This document shows, one piece after another, positions 7,873-16,586 of a stretch of DNA of 64,000 nucleotides; the stretch's first letter is position 1, and each line of letters begins with the position of its first letter. The stretch comes from Firmicutes bacterium HGW-Firmicutes-14. Lineage in GTDB: Bacteria; Bacillota; Thermincolia; Thermincolales; UBA2595. The translations under genes were made by a program, and so were the position numbers. The notes below the pieces were generated by a model that was given only the letters and a program-made list of their open reading frames with translations, did no database searches and was not told where the DNA came from. The stretch covers positions 62,001-126,000 of the forward strand of contig PHAB01000009.1 of the NCBI GenBank assembly GCA_002840275.1. Direction: 5' to 3'.

Positions 7873-8832
7873 TTATCTCAGCCAGACCTCATTCATCAAA
7901 TGAACGAGTACGCGCAGGGTACCGTCATAATGTCCCAGAATCTGCTGGTATTCCGGATGAAAGGATATGTTCCTCAGGTGACGGAAATCATGCAGTATTT
8001 TTTTTTGCCTGCCCGAAATCATCCCGGCAGAGTAAAGATATTCAATCTTATCCCTGAATACCGTAGTTCTCCCATCTTCATTAAGTCTTGGCCCCCCTTT
8101 TATATCATATTTCCTGGAAAGTACTGCTTCCAGGCACTTCAGGGCCTGTTCCACTGCCAGGGTACAAAAAGGATAGTAAAGATAACCATAGGCAAACAGG
8201 GCCTTGGATATTTCAAACATGTTCCTTATATGCAGTGGGACAGAAGAATGCAGTTCCACATCATTTATAGCCCGGATAAAGTCTTTTTCCGTTGTCCTGG
8301 TTGTCTTCCCTGTATTCAAGTCAAGGTTCTTCATGAGTTTACAGATTTCATCCGGTTCGTAATAGTTGGCCGGATTAATTCTTTTAACCGTTGGCCCAAC
8401 ACTGGCAGCCAGCAGGAACCACCATGTTTCGTCCCAGTATCTGCCTGCATTAACAGATGTGGAAGGAGCCACAAAAATACTGGTCGGGCCTATATAATCT
8501 TCCTGAAATCCGTATTCAATGTTCCGCCGGCCCAAATAGCTTTTGGCAGCTTTTTTCCCGTTAAAACAAAAGATATGGGGTGAATATTTGTTTATTTTTG
8601 CGGTCAGGGCCTCCCGGTCAATGTTAAAGTATGTCAGCCCCAGACCATACAGGCTGACAAACTTATAATCCTCAGGTTTCAATTTGACAGGAGTCAGTCC
8701 TGTTTCATGAAGGATATCCCAAAATTTATCACCGGGGCTGTCGTAGTAAAACTTTCCTTTCTCCTGTCCATTACCGATAGGTGCCCCGCAGAAAATGATC
8801 TTCATCTTTATCGACAATACATCAGGCAGCAT
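7873..8832 (-). CDS. Uracil-DNA-glycosylase-superfamily domain fused to a HEPN-like domain
   Basis: 319 aa. The N-terminal ~150 residues resemble the Mug-like UDG superfamily: KIIFCGAPIGNG, FYYDSPGDKFWDILHETGLTP, GLGLTYFN, FCFNGKKAAKSYLG and FVAPSTS...RYWD, where the last block is the DNA-contact loop. The usual GINPG Asn is replaced by GAPIG, so activity on uracil is uncertain. The C-terminal ~150 residues are helical and end with R-N-I-S-F-H near residues 287-292, the R-x4-H signature of HEPN domains (DUF4145-like). The start at 8832 has GGAGAG 7 bases upstream; an earlier in-frame start adds 22 residues without a ribosome site. A repair or defence role is inference only. Confidence 0.7.
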   Translation of the reverse strand: MLPDVLSIKMKIIFCGAPIGNGQEKGKFYYDSPGDKFWDILHETGLTPVKLKPEDYKFVSLYGLGLTYFNIDREALTAKINKYSPHIFCFNGKKAAKSYLGRRNIEYGFQEDYIGPTSIFVAPSTSVNAGRYWDETWWFLLAASVGPTVKRINPANYYEPDEICKLMKNLDLNTGKTTRTTEKDFIRAINDVELHSSVPLHIRNMFEISKALFAYGYLYYPFCTLAVEQALKCLEAVLSRKYDIKGGPRLNEDGRTTVFRDKIEYLYSAGMISGRQKKILHDFRHLRNISFHPEYQQILGHYDGTLRVLVHLMNEVWLR

Positions 8833-8937
8833 TTCCGTTCTCTCCAAAGTACTTATGAATGAATTATAGCGTGCCCAGCACTTGTGCCGGGAATACATTT
8901 AGGGTGACTCTAAGGGGCCGGTTGACAAACCGTTAGG

Positions 8938-10602
8938 TTAAACCTTGATATTATCCAGGGTTCCCTTAAGTTCATCCACAATCTGTTCAAGGGTTCCGGT
9001 AGCTTCAGTAAATTGTTTAACAAGCCTGGCCTGAACTTCAACGTCCGTATTTATGCTTTTCACTCCATCTACCAGCTCTTTGCTGTAGTTAACCAACTCA
9101 GACGTTAAATCAGAAAGGTTCTTCAGCTCTGATACTATGATACCCAATGATCTGCCTGACAGTTTGGCTGCCTTAATACCCTCCAGTATAACACTCTGGT
9201 GGCCTTCCAGCGTTTTAGAAGCCTGGCTGGCATAATCTCTGACAGTCCTGAAAAGTTCCGACACATCCTCAGTCGTCTTGGCAGCATCTTCAGCATTGCT
9301 CTGAACTTCCATAGCCAGGGCTGCCATTTCATTTCCCTCGGTACAGAAATGCGAAGCTTCCTGGACAATCTTGCGGGACATCAGGCCGGCCTGTTCTGCC
9401 AGGATACTGACAACCTGAATAAACTGACCTACTTTATCAACCTGGAATTCCAGGTCTTTAACAACATTATGGGCGACAGACATGGCTTTTTTACTTTCTT
9501 CCATGTTTTCCAGGAACCTTTTAGATGATGCCTTGGCCTCTGAAAGCTCCTCCGCTACTTTTTCCGATGTTTCGGATATCCGCCCAGTGTTCTGTTCCAT
9601 GTTATCTATGGCCCCGCTAACCAGGTCCATCTTGGAAGCAACTGAGTTGGCTGATTCCGTTACATGTTCTGTATTTTTCAGGAGGTCATTCAGGTAACTT
9701 CCAACAAGACTGGCTGAATACTGGGTCTTTTCGGTCAGTTCCCTTAATTTCGAAACCATATTGACAAAAGACCGGCCTAAGGCCGCAACTTCATCACCCG
9801 TATCAAAAATCATGCCGGTAAGGCTGAGGTCACCGGTAGCCACCCTGTTGGCTTCTTCAACAAGGACTTTCACCCGGTTGGAAATGCGGTTAGATATATA
9901 AACGGCCAGGATAATAAGGGCCACTGTAAGGGTGAGGCCTGAAATAAGCATCCGTCCGGCAGCAGCGTAAATCTGGTTATATGTTTCTTCCATGGAAAAA
10001 CCGATTCTAAAAGCGCCCCAGTGCCGGCCATTAACATATATGGGGGATGAAATATCCCACATAATTTCACCGGTATCCCGGTAATATTCCTGAAGCAGAT
10101 ATTTTTCCTTGTTACGGGCAGCTTTAATACCCACCTCATCCTCAAAGATGCGCTTTGAACGGTCTAAAAGCAGCCCCCCGCCCGGCTGGGAAAACTTAGT
10201 GTTATGGGTGGGGAGGTAACCGTTGATATCAACTGCCACTGCATAGACTACCACCGGGTCTTCCAGAAATGAGTCTTCAATACCCCTGATATTCTCATCC
10301 ATATAGGTATCGTATTCGGTATTATATTTCTTCGGGGTGGTCCCGGGAATCGGGCGGTAATCAGTGTCAAAAATCTGCTCCTCGGTAAAATGGCCATTTT
10401 TAACGGCATCACCGAGTATCTTACTCATAGTTGTCGCCCCTGTCTGGGCATAGATAACCCCTCTCTCCATCAGGGTTTTTTTAAGAGTGTCAGATATCTT
10501 GGTGACTTCATATGACAAGAATATTGTAAACAGAGGCACCATTACAATAATAAATATTATACTGTTTTTGGCTTTGAGTGTGTCAAACCTGGAAAGTTTC
10601 AT
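8938..10602 (-). CDS. Methyl-accepting-chemotaxis-type transmembrane receptor with degenerate signalling tip
   Basis: 554 aa. TM1 at ~12-30, an extracellular sensor domain of ~185 aa (Cache-like; VYAVAVDINGYLPTHN and YYRDTGEIMWDISSPIYVNG), TM2 at ~218-238, HAMP (~240-290), then a long coiled-coil cytoplasmic rod. In normal MCPs the hairpin tip reads close to IAxQTNLLALNAAIEAARAGE. Here the matching stretch is LAEQAGLMSRKIVQEASHFC, lacking the residues that contact CheA and CheW. It is therefore probably a receptor-derived sensor with another output, or a decoy. A consensus promoter lies 54 bases upstream. It is monocistronic. Confidence 0.85.
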   Translation of the reverse strand: MKLSRFDTLKAKNSIIFIIVMVPLFTIFLSYEVTKISDTLKKTLMERGVIYAQTGATTMSKILGDAVKNGHFTEEQIFDTDYRPIPGTTPKKYNTEYDTYMDENIRGIEDSFLEDPVVVYAVAVDINGYLPTHNTKFSQPGGGLLLDRSKRIFEDEVGIKAARNKEKYLLQEYYRDTGEIMWDISSPIYVNGRHWGAFRIGFSMEETYNQIYAAAGRMLISGLTLTVALIILAVYISNRISNRVKVLVEEANRVATGDLSLTGMIFDTGDEVAALGRSFVNMVSKLRELTEKTQYSASLVGSYLNDLLKNTEHVTESANSVASKMDLVSGAIDNMEQNTGRISETSEKVAEELSEAKASSKRFLENMEESKKAMSVAHNVVKDLEFQVDKVGQFIQVVSILAEQAGLMSRKIVQEASHFCTEGNEMAALAMEVQSNAEDAAKTTEDVSELFRTVRDYASQASKTLEGHQSVILEGIKAAKLSGRSLGIIVSELKNLSDLTSELVNYSKELVDGVKSINTDVEVQARLVKQFTEATGTLEQIVDELKGTLDNIKV

Positions 10603-10655
10603 AACTTCACCTCAAATACCCATATATATTATTTAAACCCGGGAGACATTTTGAC

Positions 10656-10685
10656 ATATTAAACAGGTTTAGAAAAACGTGTCAA
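10656..10685 (-). promoter_or_regulatory. Sigma-A-type promoter for the MCP-like gene
   Basis: Minus strand TTGACA, 18-base spacer, TAATAT, located 54 bases before the start codon at 10602. Confidence 0.6.
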
Positions 10686-10710
10686 TAATGAATCGTAATT
10701 AGTATTATTT

Positions 10711-10745
10711 GTAATAATAAAACCAAGGGTACAGAACCCTTGGTT
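10711..10745 (-). terminator. Rho-independent terminator after perR
   Basis: Minus strand AACCAAGGGT-TCTGT-ACCCTTGGTT followed by TTATTATTAC. Confidence 0.85.
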
Positions 10746-10768
10746 CTTTCTGTCATTTTAAGCGTAAA

Positions 10769-11164
10769 TCAGATTTTTGTTCCCTTGCAGCTATCGCAGA
10801 TGCCGTAAAACTCCATCCTGTGATAGTTTACATCAAACCCGGTCGTATCCTGGACCATCTTATCCAATCCCTGATAAACCGGAATTGCCACATTAAACAA
10901 TTGGTTGCATTTCTCACAAAGGAAATGATAATGATTTTCGGCATCCCCGTCATAACGGCTGTATGTACTTCCATAATTTAATTCAAGAATCTCCCCCGAG
11001 TCCCTCAATACATTTAGGTTCCGGTATACAGTTCCAAGACTGATATCAGGTACCAATTTTTTCGCCTGCTCATAAATCCAATCTGCTGATGGATGGCACT
11101 TAGTGTTCTGCAGGATATCCAGAATTATCTTTTTCTGTTTGGTCATCCTGGTTGCTTTGGTCAT
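10769..11164 (-). CDS. perR: Fur-family regulator, PerR-like peroxide sensor
   Basis: 131 aa metal-dependent repressor. The N-terminal winged helix contains HPSADWIYEQAKK and SLGTVYRNLNVL. Two CxxC zinc sites (CEKC near 95 and CDSC near 127) are as in PerR and Fur. The His of HPSAD and the YDGDAENHYHF cluster match the PerR regulatory Fe/Mn site better than Fur, but sequence alone cannot fully separate them. The ATG at 11164 is favoured because AAGGTG lies 6 bases upstream; GTG at 11173 sits inside that site. The neighbouring bacillithiol operon fits an oxidative-stress regulon. I did not find a convincing PerR box. Confidence 0.85.
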   Translation of the reverse strand: MTKATRMTKQKKIILDILQNTKCHPSADWIYEQAKKLVPDISLGTVYRNLNVLRDSGEILELNYGSTYSRYDGDAENHYHFLCEKCNQLFNVAIPVYQGLDKMVQDTTGFDVNYHRMEFYGICDSCKGTKI

Positions 11165-11355
11165 TCCCCTCACCTTTCTCTTCCAAATTAGCAGACTCCT
11201 GAGCCGATAGTTTTTTTAATATTCAAAAAATTCGACTCATAATAATCCGTTCCAAAAAGAACTTAACAATAAATAGTATATATTGTTTTTATCCATCAGT
11301 CAACCTGCCTTTACCTGCTTTTTTGGCGAAAAATATTTATATTGCCGTATTTTGT

Positions 11356-12477
11356 CTAATTCCGTGCCATTTCTTGGTAAAAATATTCGTATTTATCGAC
11401 AATAGTATCTATATGGAAATTCCTGACCGCATGTTTACGGGCTCTGCCCGACATTTTTGACCAAAGTTCACCGTTTGTCAGTATTTCAACCGCCTTATCA
11501 GCCATAGTTACTACCTCTCCCGGCTGGAACACGAAACCTGTTTCACCGTTCAGTATAATTTCCTTCAGCCCCCCTGCGATAGATGCTATCACAGGCACAC
11601 CACACGCCATAGCCTCCAGGGCAACCAAGCCGAAACTCTCCTTTTCCGATGGCACGAGACAGAGGTCTGAGATTGAGAGCAGTTCAACCACCCGTTCCTG
11701 TTTGCCCAGGAAATGCACCTTTCCAGCCAAGCCCAATTCTTTCGTACGCCTGTGAGCAGATGATCCTTCCGGACCGTCCCCAACCATCAGCAGCCTGCTC
11801 GGTACCCTCTCGCTGACCCTGGCAAAGATGTCAAGCACATCCGTGATCCGTTTCACAGGGCGGAAATTGGATATATGTATAAGGACCTTCTCATTCCGGC
11901 AGGCATACCTGTCTTTTAAGCCAGGTACCTCCACTCTCCTATACTCTTCCGGGTCAATAAAATTATATATAACTTCAATTGGCCCCGAAATATTGAAGGT
12001 CTGTTCTGTCTCCTCTTTAAGAGAATGTGAAACAGCTGTAACTATATCACTCTCTTCTATACTGTAACGGGTTATATCAAAAAACTGTGGTTCATGTCCC
12101 ACAACGGTAATATCAGTCCCGTGCAGGGTAGTCATGATTGGCAGCCCCCTGTCCTTTATCATCAGCCTGGCCAGGATGGCACTAACAGCGTGGGGAATTG
12201 CATAATGCACATGGACCAGGTCCAGATTGGCCCACCTGGCAACCTCAACTATCTTGCTGGCCAGGGCAATCATATAGGGCGGGAATTTAAATAACGGGTA
12301 ATCCAGGACCTCCACTTCATGATAGTATATGTTCTCATGAAACCTGTCCAGTTTAAATGGCCGTTCATATGATATAAAATGAACCTCGTGCCCTCTCAGG
12401 GCCAGCCGTTTACCAAGTTCGGTGGCGATTACCCCGCTTCCCCCATAGGTTGGATAACAGATTATCCCTATCTTCAT
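11356..12477 (-). CDS. bshA: N-acetyl-alpha-D-glucosaminyl L-malate synthase (bacillithiol)
   Basis: GT4 glycosyltransferase that joins UDP-GlcNAc and L-malate in the first step of bacillithiol synthesis. 373 aa, typical BshA length. The signature N-terminus MKIGIICYPTYGGSGVIATE is nearly diagnostic, with HVHYAIPHA, the nucleotide-sugar Glu motif EKESFGLVALEAMACGVPVI (~290) and HGTDITVVG. It starts 1 base after the bshB1 stop with GGGGGA upstream, so the pair is translationally coupled. bshC, the cysteine-adding step, is not in the window. Confidence 0.93.
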   Translation of the reverse strand: MKIGIICYPTYGGSGVIATELGKRLALRGHEVHFISYERPFKLDRFHENIYYHEVEVLDYPLFKFPPYMIALASKIVEVARWANLDLVHVHYAIPHAVSAILARLMIKDRGLPIMTTLHGTDITVVGHEPQFFDITRYSIEESDIVTAVSHSLKEETEQTFNISGPIEVIYNFIDPEEYRRVEVPGLKDRYACRNEKVLIHISNFRPVKRITDVLDIFARVSERVPSRLLMVGDGPEGSSAHRRTKELGLAGKVHFLGKQERVVELLSISDLCLVPSEKESFGLVALEAMACGVPVIASIAGGLKEIILNGETGFVFQPGEVVTMADKAVEILTNGELWSKMSGRARKHAVRNFHIDTIVDKYEYFYQEMARN

Positions 12478-12478
12478 C

Positions 12479-13198
12479 TCAAATCCCCCAGGTTTTCATC
12501 GGGTCATCCAGCGGGACCGGAGTCCTCACCAGGAATGCCTCACCATATGCAACGCCTATCTGGGCCCCGTAGAACCTGTCCCTGCTTTCTATAAATTGAA
12601 GCGGGGCCTTCACACCAAGAACGGCCAACGGTTTTAATCCGCCTTCACCGAACTGGGAGTAATGGGCGCCGATAGCTTCCCGCTTTTTTTCATAATGTAA
12701 GGAAACATCAACAACAAATGAAAGGCTTTCTATCCTGTTTAAAAAATAATATATTATAATACTTGGCCTGAAGGCTTTCAGTTCAGGTTCCAGCTTCCTC
12801 AGACCTGCTTTGAAATGTGCTTCTGTAACAATCTGCCCGGTCCTGATATGATCCGGGTGCCGGTCATCCCAGTAAGGAGCCAGAAGTATCTTTGGCCGGT
12901 ATGTCCTGATCACCCTGGTTACTTTCATAATGTTTTCGTTATCAGCAGTAATGCCGCCATCAGGCATCTTCAGGTTCATTCTCCATTCAGCCCCCAGGAT
13001 CCTTGAAGCAGTTTCCGCTTCCTCTGCCCTGATTTCAGGAGTGCCCCTTGAACCCATTTCCCCCATGGTCAGGTCTATTATACCTACCTTGTACCCCAGG
13101 GATGTTTCCTTTGCTATCAGCCCTCCGGCTCCAATCTCCACATCGTCCGGGTGGGCGCCAAAAGCCAGAATATCTACAGTTTCCGGATTCTTTTCCAT
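12479..13198 (-). CDS. bshB1: Bacillithiol biosynthesis deacetylase BshB1
   Basis: Zinc-dependent PIG-L/LmbE-family deacetylase that removes the acetyl group of GlcNAc-malate, the second step of bacillithiol synthesis. 239 aa. The zinc motif AHPDDVEIGAGG (~15-25) and the third ligand region HPDHIRTGQI are present, and FYGAQIGVAYGEAF near the C-terminus is typical of BshB1. AGGAGG is 6 bases before the ATG. It is the first gene of the bshB1-bshA operon, with perR just downstream on the same strand. Confidence 0.92.
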   Translation of the reverse strand: MEKNPETVDILAFGAHPDDVEIGAGGLIAKETSLGYKVGIIDLTMGEMGSRGTPEIRAEEAETASRILGAEWRMNLKMPDGGITADNENIMKVTRVIRTYRPKILLAPYWDDRHPDHIRTGQIVTEAHFKAGLRKLEPELKAFRPSIIIYYFLNRIESLSFVVDVSLHYEKKREAIGAHYSQFGEGGLKPLAVLGVKAPLQFIESRDRFYGAQIGVAYGEAFLVRTPVPLDDPMKTWGI

Positions 13199-13263
13199 CT
13201 GCTCCTCCTATAAGGATAAAATTACTTAAATTGCCGGTCCAACAGTATTTTATCATAAACCTG

Positions 13264-14691
13264 TCACTTCAGCATTTGAGTTCTCATTATCTTGTCCAGG
13301 TGGGCCAGGGTGTTACATTCAAACATACGGCTGTGCCTTTTGAAAAGAGAAACCGTGCCTGTATCATTCCATAACCTGCCGGGCAGGGTATTCAGCCACA
13401 GAATATCCTTGACTTTTCTTCTCATATTTTTGAGTATGGCAGCCGCTTTTTCCGAATGCAGGGTTTTGGTATCACTGACAATAATTACAAATGTATCTCC
13501 GGTGATCAGGCGCCCATAATCCCGGGTTATAACATCCAGGGCCCTTTTTAGATCTGTACCCCTGCCCCAGTCCTCACTCCGGTTAATAATGTCAGCCATG
13601 GCTGTCTCAAAGGGACGGTTCTGCCCAAATTCACCGGTTACCCGTTCCACACCCTCTGAAAAAATGAAGCTTTCTATTCCCTCGATAACACTGGATAAAC
13701 CATACATAAATTGCAGGACAAAAGCGGCATACCTGGCCATAGACCCTGATACATCACATATTAGAAGTATCCTTGGTTTTTGGACTTTCCTTGTCCTGTA
13801 CTGAAGATTAAACATTGTCCCGCCGTAACGGATATTGTGCCTGATAGTCCTCCTCAGGTCAAGACGCTGTTTCTTTTTGCTGTGGCGGTACCTCCGGGCT
13901 ATCCTGGTGGCAAGTTTACGGGACAGCTTTGTAATCAGGGCTGCAGCAGTCGGCATATCTGTTTCGGTTATCTTCTGGATGTCCTGGTAAAAAATATTCT
14001 CTTCGTCTTTCAGCCTGTCAACAACCTCCTGAAGCACCCCGTCGATTTCTTCATCACCGGTAAAATCCACCTCAGGCGGTCCGTCTCCCTTTTGTTTCAG
14101 ATAATATTTCCAGTAGTTAAGGGAACTCCTTACCATGCTCGCGATAAGGTCTTCCGGATTATTCACAGGATTGCTCTGGAACTGTTTTTTCAAATATTTT
14201 TGCAGGTTTTTCTTTGTTTCTTCCGGCAGTTTGCAGTATACTTTCTTTTCTTCCTCTGTCAGGGGTATGCTGACCTCCCTGGTTTCTCCTTCACCAGGTC
14301 CTTCCAGTTCATATTTTAATTCCTGCTCCGCTGCCTGCATTTCCCTGGCTTCCTCTTCCCGGGCCGCCCGGTGCTTCTCAGCCCGTTCAGCCCTTTTCTC
14401 AGGTGTGGCAAAAAAGGCTTCAAATGCCCTGTCCAGAATAACCCGGTCCTCCGGGGATTTGGCCAGGGTCGCCAGAAGGGCGGTTTCCACCTGCAGGCGG
14501 TCCAGCATATCAATGCTGGACAGGGCATTGACAGCATCAACGGTTTCAGACGAACTTATCCGAACCCCCAGATGGCGCAGGATGTGAAAAAACCTCATGA
14601 TGTTATTTTCGATATATTCCCTCTCCTCAGGCGCATTTACCGATTCAATTGCCCGTTCAACGGCCTCACCCCTGAGAGTATCCTCATGCAA
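13264..14691 (-). CDS. VWA-domain CoxE-like protein
   Basis: 475 aa. The N-terminal half is charged and helical, with a Glu/Arg-rich stretch (~100-140). The C-terminal half is a von Willebrand A domain of the CoxE type: MIDAS motif DVSGSM near residue 320 and conserved downstream Asp/Thr (GRGTDLKRALD). The TTG start has GGGGG upstream. It follows the MoxR ATPase by 5 bases; MoxR-VWA pairs act as chaperones that insert metals or activate oxidoreductases such as CO dehydrogenase (CoxD/CoxE). The client here is unknown; the nearby molybdenum-cofactor genes make a Mo enzyme possible. Confidence 0.88.
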   Translation of the reverse strand: MHEDTLRGEAVERAIESVNAPEEREYIENNIMRFFHILRHLGVRISSSETVDAVNALSSIDMLDRLQVETALLATLAKSPEDRVILDRAFEAFFATPEKRAERAEKHRAAREEEAREMQAAEQELKYELEGPGEGETREVSIPLTEEEKKVYCKLPEETKKNLQKYLKKQFQSNPVNNPEDLIASMVRSSLNYWKYYLKQKGDGPPEVDFTGDEEIDGVLQEVVDRLKDEENIFYQDIQKITETDMPTAAALITKLSRKLATRIARRYRHSKKKQRLDLRRTIRHNIRYGGTMFNLQYRTRKVQKPRILLICDVSGSMARYAAFVLQFMYGLSSVIEGIESFIFSEGVERVTGEFGQNRPFETAMADIINRSEDWGRGTDLKRALDVITRDYGRLITGDTFVIIVSDTKTLHSEKAAAILKNMRRKVKDILWLNTLPGRLWNDTGTVSLFKRHSRMFECNTLAHLDKIMRTQMLK

Positions 14692-14696
14692 AATAT

Positions 14697-15611
14697 TTAC
14701 CCCCTTCCCCCCGTTTTGCCGGTGCCGTTACTGAGGTAGCCGACCAGTTCCCGGGAACCGAGGTTTTGCCGGAAATTATCTATGTCATCCTTGTTTTTAA
14801 AGATAATGTTCTGGGTTAGGTCAATCATCTCAGGAGTCAGCCTGTCGGCATCCAGGGCTGTCAGCGCCCTGGCCCAGTCGAGCGTTTCGGCTATGGACGG
14901 TTTTTTCCTCAATTCAAGGCGTTCCCTGATGTAGCTGATGGCTTTGGCCACCTCCATAGAAAGGCGCCGGCCTGTTTCCGGTACTTTGGCATTAATTATG
15001 CGCAGTTCTTTTTCCGGTGAGGGGTAATCCAGATAAAGATAAATACACCTTCTTTTAAGGCCGTCCGAAAGTTCCCTTTCGCCGTTACTTGTCAGCACCA
15101 CAATAGGTATCTGCCGTGATTTCAGTGTCCCCCATTCCGGGATGGAGACCTGGAAATCAGACAGTACTTCAAATAAGAAGGCTTCAAACTCCTGGTCAAC
15201 CTTATCCACTTCATCTATCAGAAGCACCGGCTGTTTTTCTGCCCTGATGGCCTTAAGAAGAGGTCTTTCGAGCAGGTATTCCTCAGAAAACAGGTTATCT
15301 TCAGCTGTCAGGCACTGCCCATCCCGGTCAGCCTGGGCAAGCTGAATTTTTATCAGCTGTTTCTGGTAGTTCCATTCATAAAGGGCCTTGTTTTCATCCA
15401 GGCCTTCATAACACTGCAGCCTGATAAGGTCTGTATTAAACACCAGAGCAAGGACTTTGGCTATCTCGGTCTTTCCCACTCCCGGAGGTCCTTCAACCAG
15501 AAGGGGCTTTTTTAGTTTTAATGCCAGGTATGCTGTTACCACGGTATCCTGATCGGCTATATACCCTTGCTGTTCAAATTCCGTTTTGAGCTGTTCTATA
15601 GTCAAATCCAT
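14697..15611 (-). CDS. MoxR-family AAA+ ATPase
   Basis: 304 aa cytoplasmic AAA+ chaperone. Walker A GPPGVGKTEIAK (~residues 40-51), Walker B LLIDEVDKVD and sensor 1 VVLTSNGERELSD are all intact, followed by an Arg-finger region (KRRCIYLYLDYPSP). The ATG at 15611 has GGGAGGG 7 bases upstream; a TTG 15 bases earlier is inside the ribosome site. It heads the MoxR-VWA pair and resembles CoxD. Confidence 0.92.
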   Translation of the reverse strand: MDLTIEQLKTEFEQQGYIADQDTVVTAYLALKLKKPLLVEGPPGVGKTEIAKVLALVFNTDLIRLQCYEGLDENKALYEWNYQKQLIKIQLAQADRDGQCLTAEDNLFSEEYLLERPLLKAIRAEKQPVLLIDEVDKVDQEFEAFLFEVLSDFQVSIPEWGTLKSRQIPIVVLTSNGERELSDGLKRRCIYLYLDYPSPEKELRIINAKVPETGRRLSMEVAKAISYIRERLELRKKPSIAETLDWARALTALDADRLTPEMIDLTQNIIFKNKDDIDNFRQNLGSRELVGYLSNGTGKTGGRG

Positions 15612-15742
15612 AAATAACCCTCCCAATCGTGCCTCATCCGGCTCATTTTCGACTATCTAAATAATAGCATGATTTTTTCACCCGGTTCAATGATATATCT
15701 CACATCAGTTATAAATTTACCATTGAACAAAGAAAGCAGAAT

Positions 15743-15769
15743 AAAAAGGAACATGGCTAACACCATGTT
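15743..15769 (-). terminator. Rho-independent terminator after the Crp/Fnr gene
   Basis: Minus strand AACATGG-TGTTAG-CCATGTT followed by CCTTTTT. Confidence 0.8.
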
Positions 15770-15789
15770 AGGTTTTCGCCATGTCTGGT

Positions 15790-16470
15790 TTACAGCCAGG
15801 TTTTTAGTTTTGCCTCATCTGTGATAATTATTGCCTGCCTGTCCAGTTCAATACACTTATATTTTTTGAAATCCCCCAGGACTCTGGTTACCGTTTCCCG
15901 GGTGGTCCCTATTAAATTGGCCAGTTCCTGGCGGCCCAGGGGAAGGTCGATTTTGACACCACAGGAAGTTTCTTCACCGTGGTCCTTAGCCAGCATGAGC
16001 AGCATACCAGCCAATCTCCCGTAAGTGTCTTTCAAGGCCAGATCTCTGACCTGGATTTGGGCAAGTCTGAGTCTTTTGCTCATCAGACGAAGCAGTTTAA
16101 GGCTTAATTCCGGATTGGTCAGGAGAAACTCTTCCACATCATCATTCATCAGCATGCCAATCTGTCCGTCTTCGATCATCTCAGCGGTAGCGGGGTAAGG
16201 CCCCCTGTCTATCAGTGCAACTTCGGCAAACAGGTCACCATGCTGGAGGATATGGAGAATCTGTTCCTTCCCGTCTTCTGTCATCATATATATCTTTACT
16301 TTCCCTGAAATCACAAAATATACTGCGTCCCCAGGTTCACCTTCCATGAAGATTATCATATTCTTCTTATATTTCCTGACCCTTGCTAACCGGCTGACGG
16401 CCTGAATGTCCTCGCGGGGGAGGTCTCTGAAGAGGGGTATTTTTTCTAAATATACACTGTAATCCTGCAT
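15790..16470 (-). CDS. Crp/Fnr-family transcription regulator
   Basis: 226 aa. N-terminal cyclic-nucleotide-binding fold (~10-125, with GDLFAEVALIDRGPYPAT), dimer helix, and a C-terminal HTH with ELANLIGTTRETVTRVLGDF (~180-200). No Fe-S cysteine cluster like that of E. coli FNR is seen, and the cAMP-contact Arg is shifted, so the ligand is unknown (Crp, haem and redox subfamilies are possible). GGGAGATAACAG precedes the ATG. The cytochrome gene and molybdenum-cofactor genes upstream on the same strand are plausible targets. Confidence 0.88.
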   Translation of the reverse strand: MQDYSVYLEKIPLFRDLPREDIQAVSRLARVRKYKKNMIIFMEGEPGDAVYFVISGKVKIYMMTEDGKEQILHILQHGDLFAEVALIDRGPYPATAEMIEDGQIGMLMNDDVEEFLLTNPELSLKLLRLMSKRLRLAQIQVRDLALKDTYGRLAGMLLMLAKDHGEETSCGVKIDLPLGRQELANLIGTTRETVTRVLGDFKKYKCIELDRQAIIITDEAKLKTWL

Positions 16471-16586
16471 CTGTTATCTCCCTTCAAATCGCATAACAGC
16501 ATCACCTTCAGGCAAAGCTGTATCTATCCCCACTATTAATTTATCGCTAATGGTCAGAATTCCTGCTTTTATCATTTTTATTGTTT

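Noticed and set aside
11174-11355. A PerR box upstream of perR
   Set aside because: AT-rich runs are present, but none matches TTATAATnATTATAA well enough.
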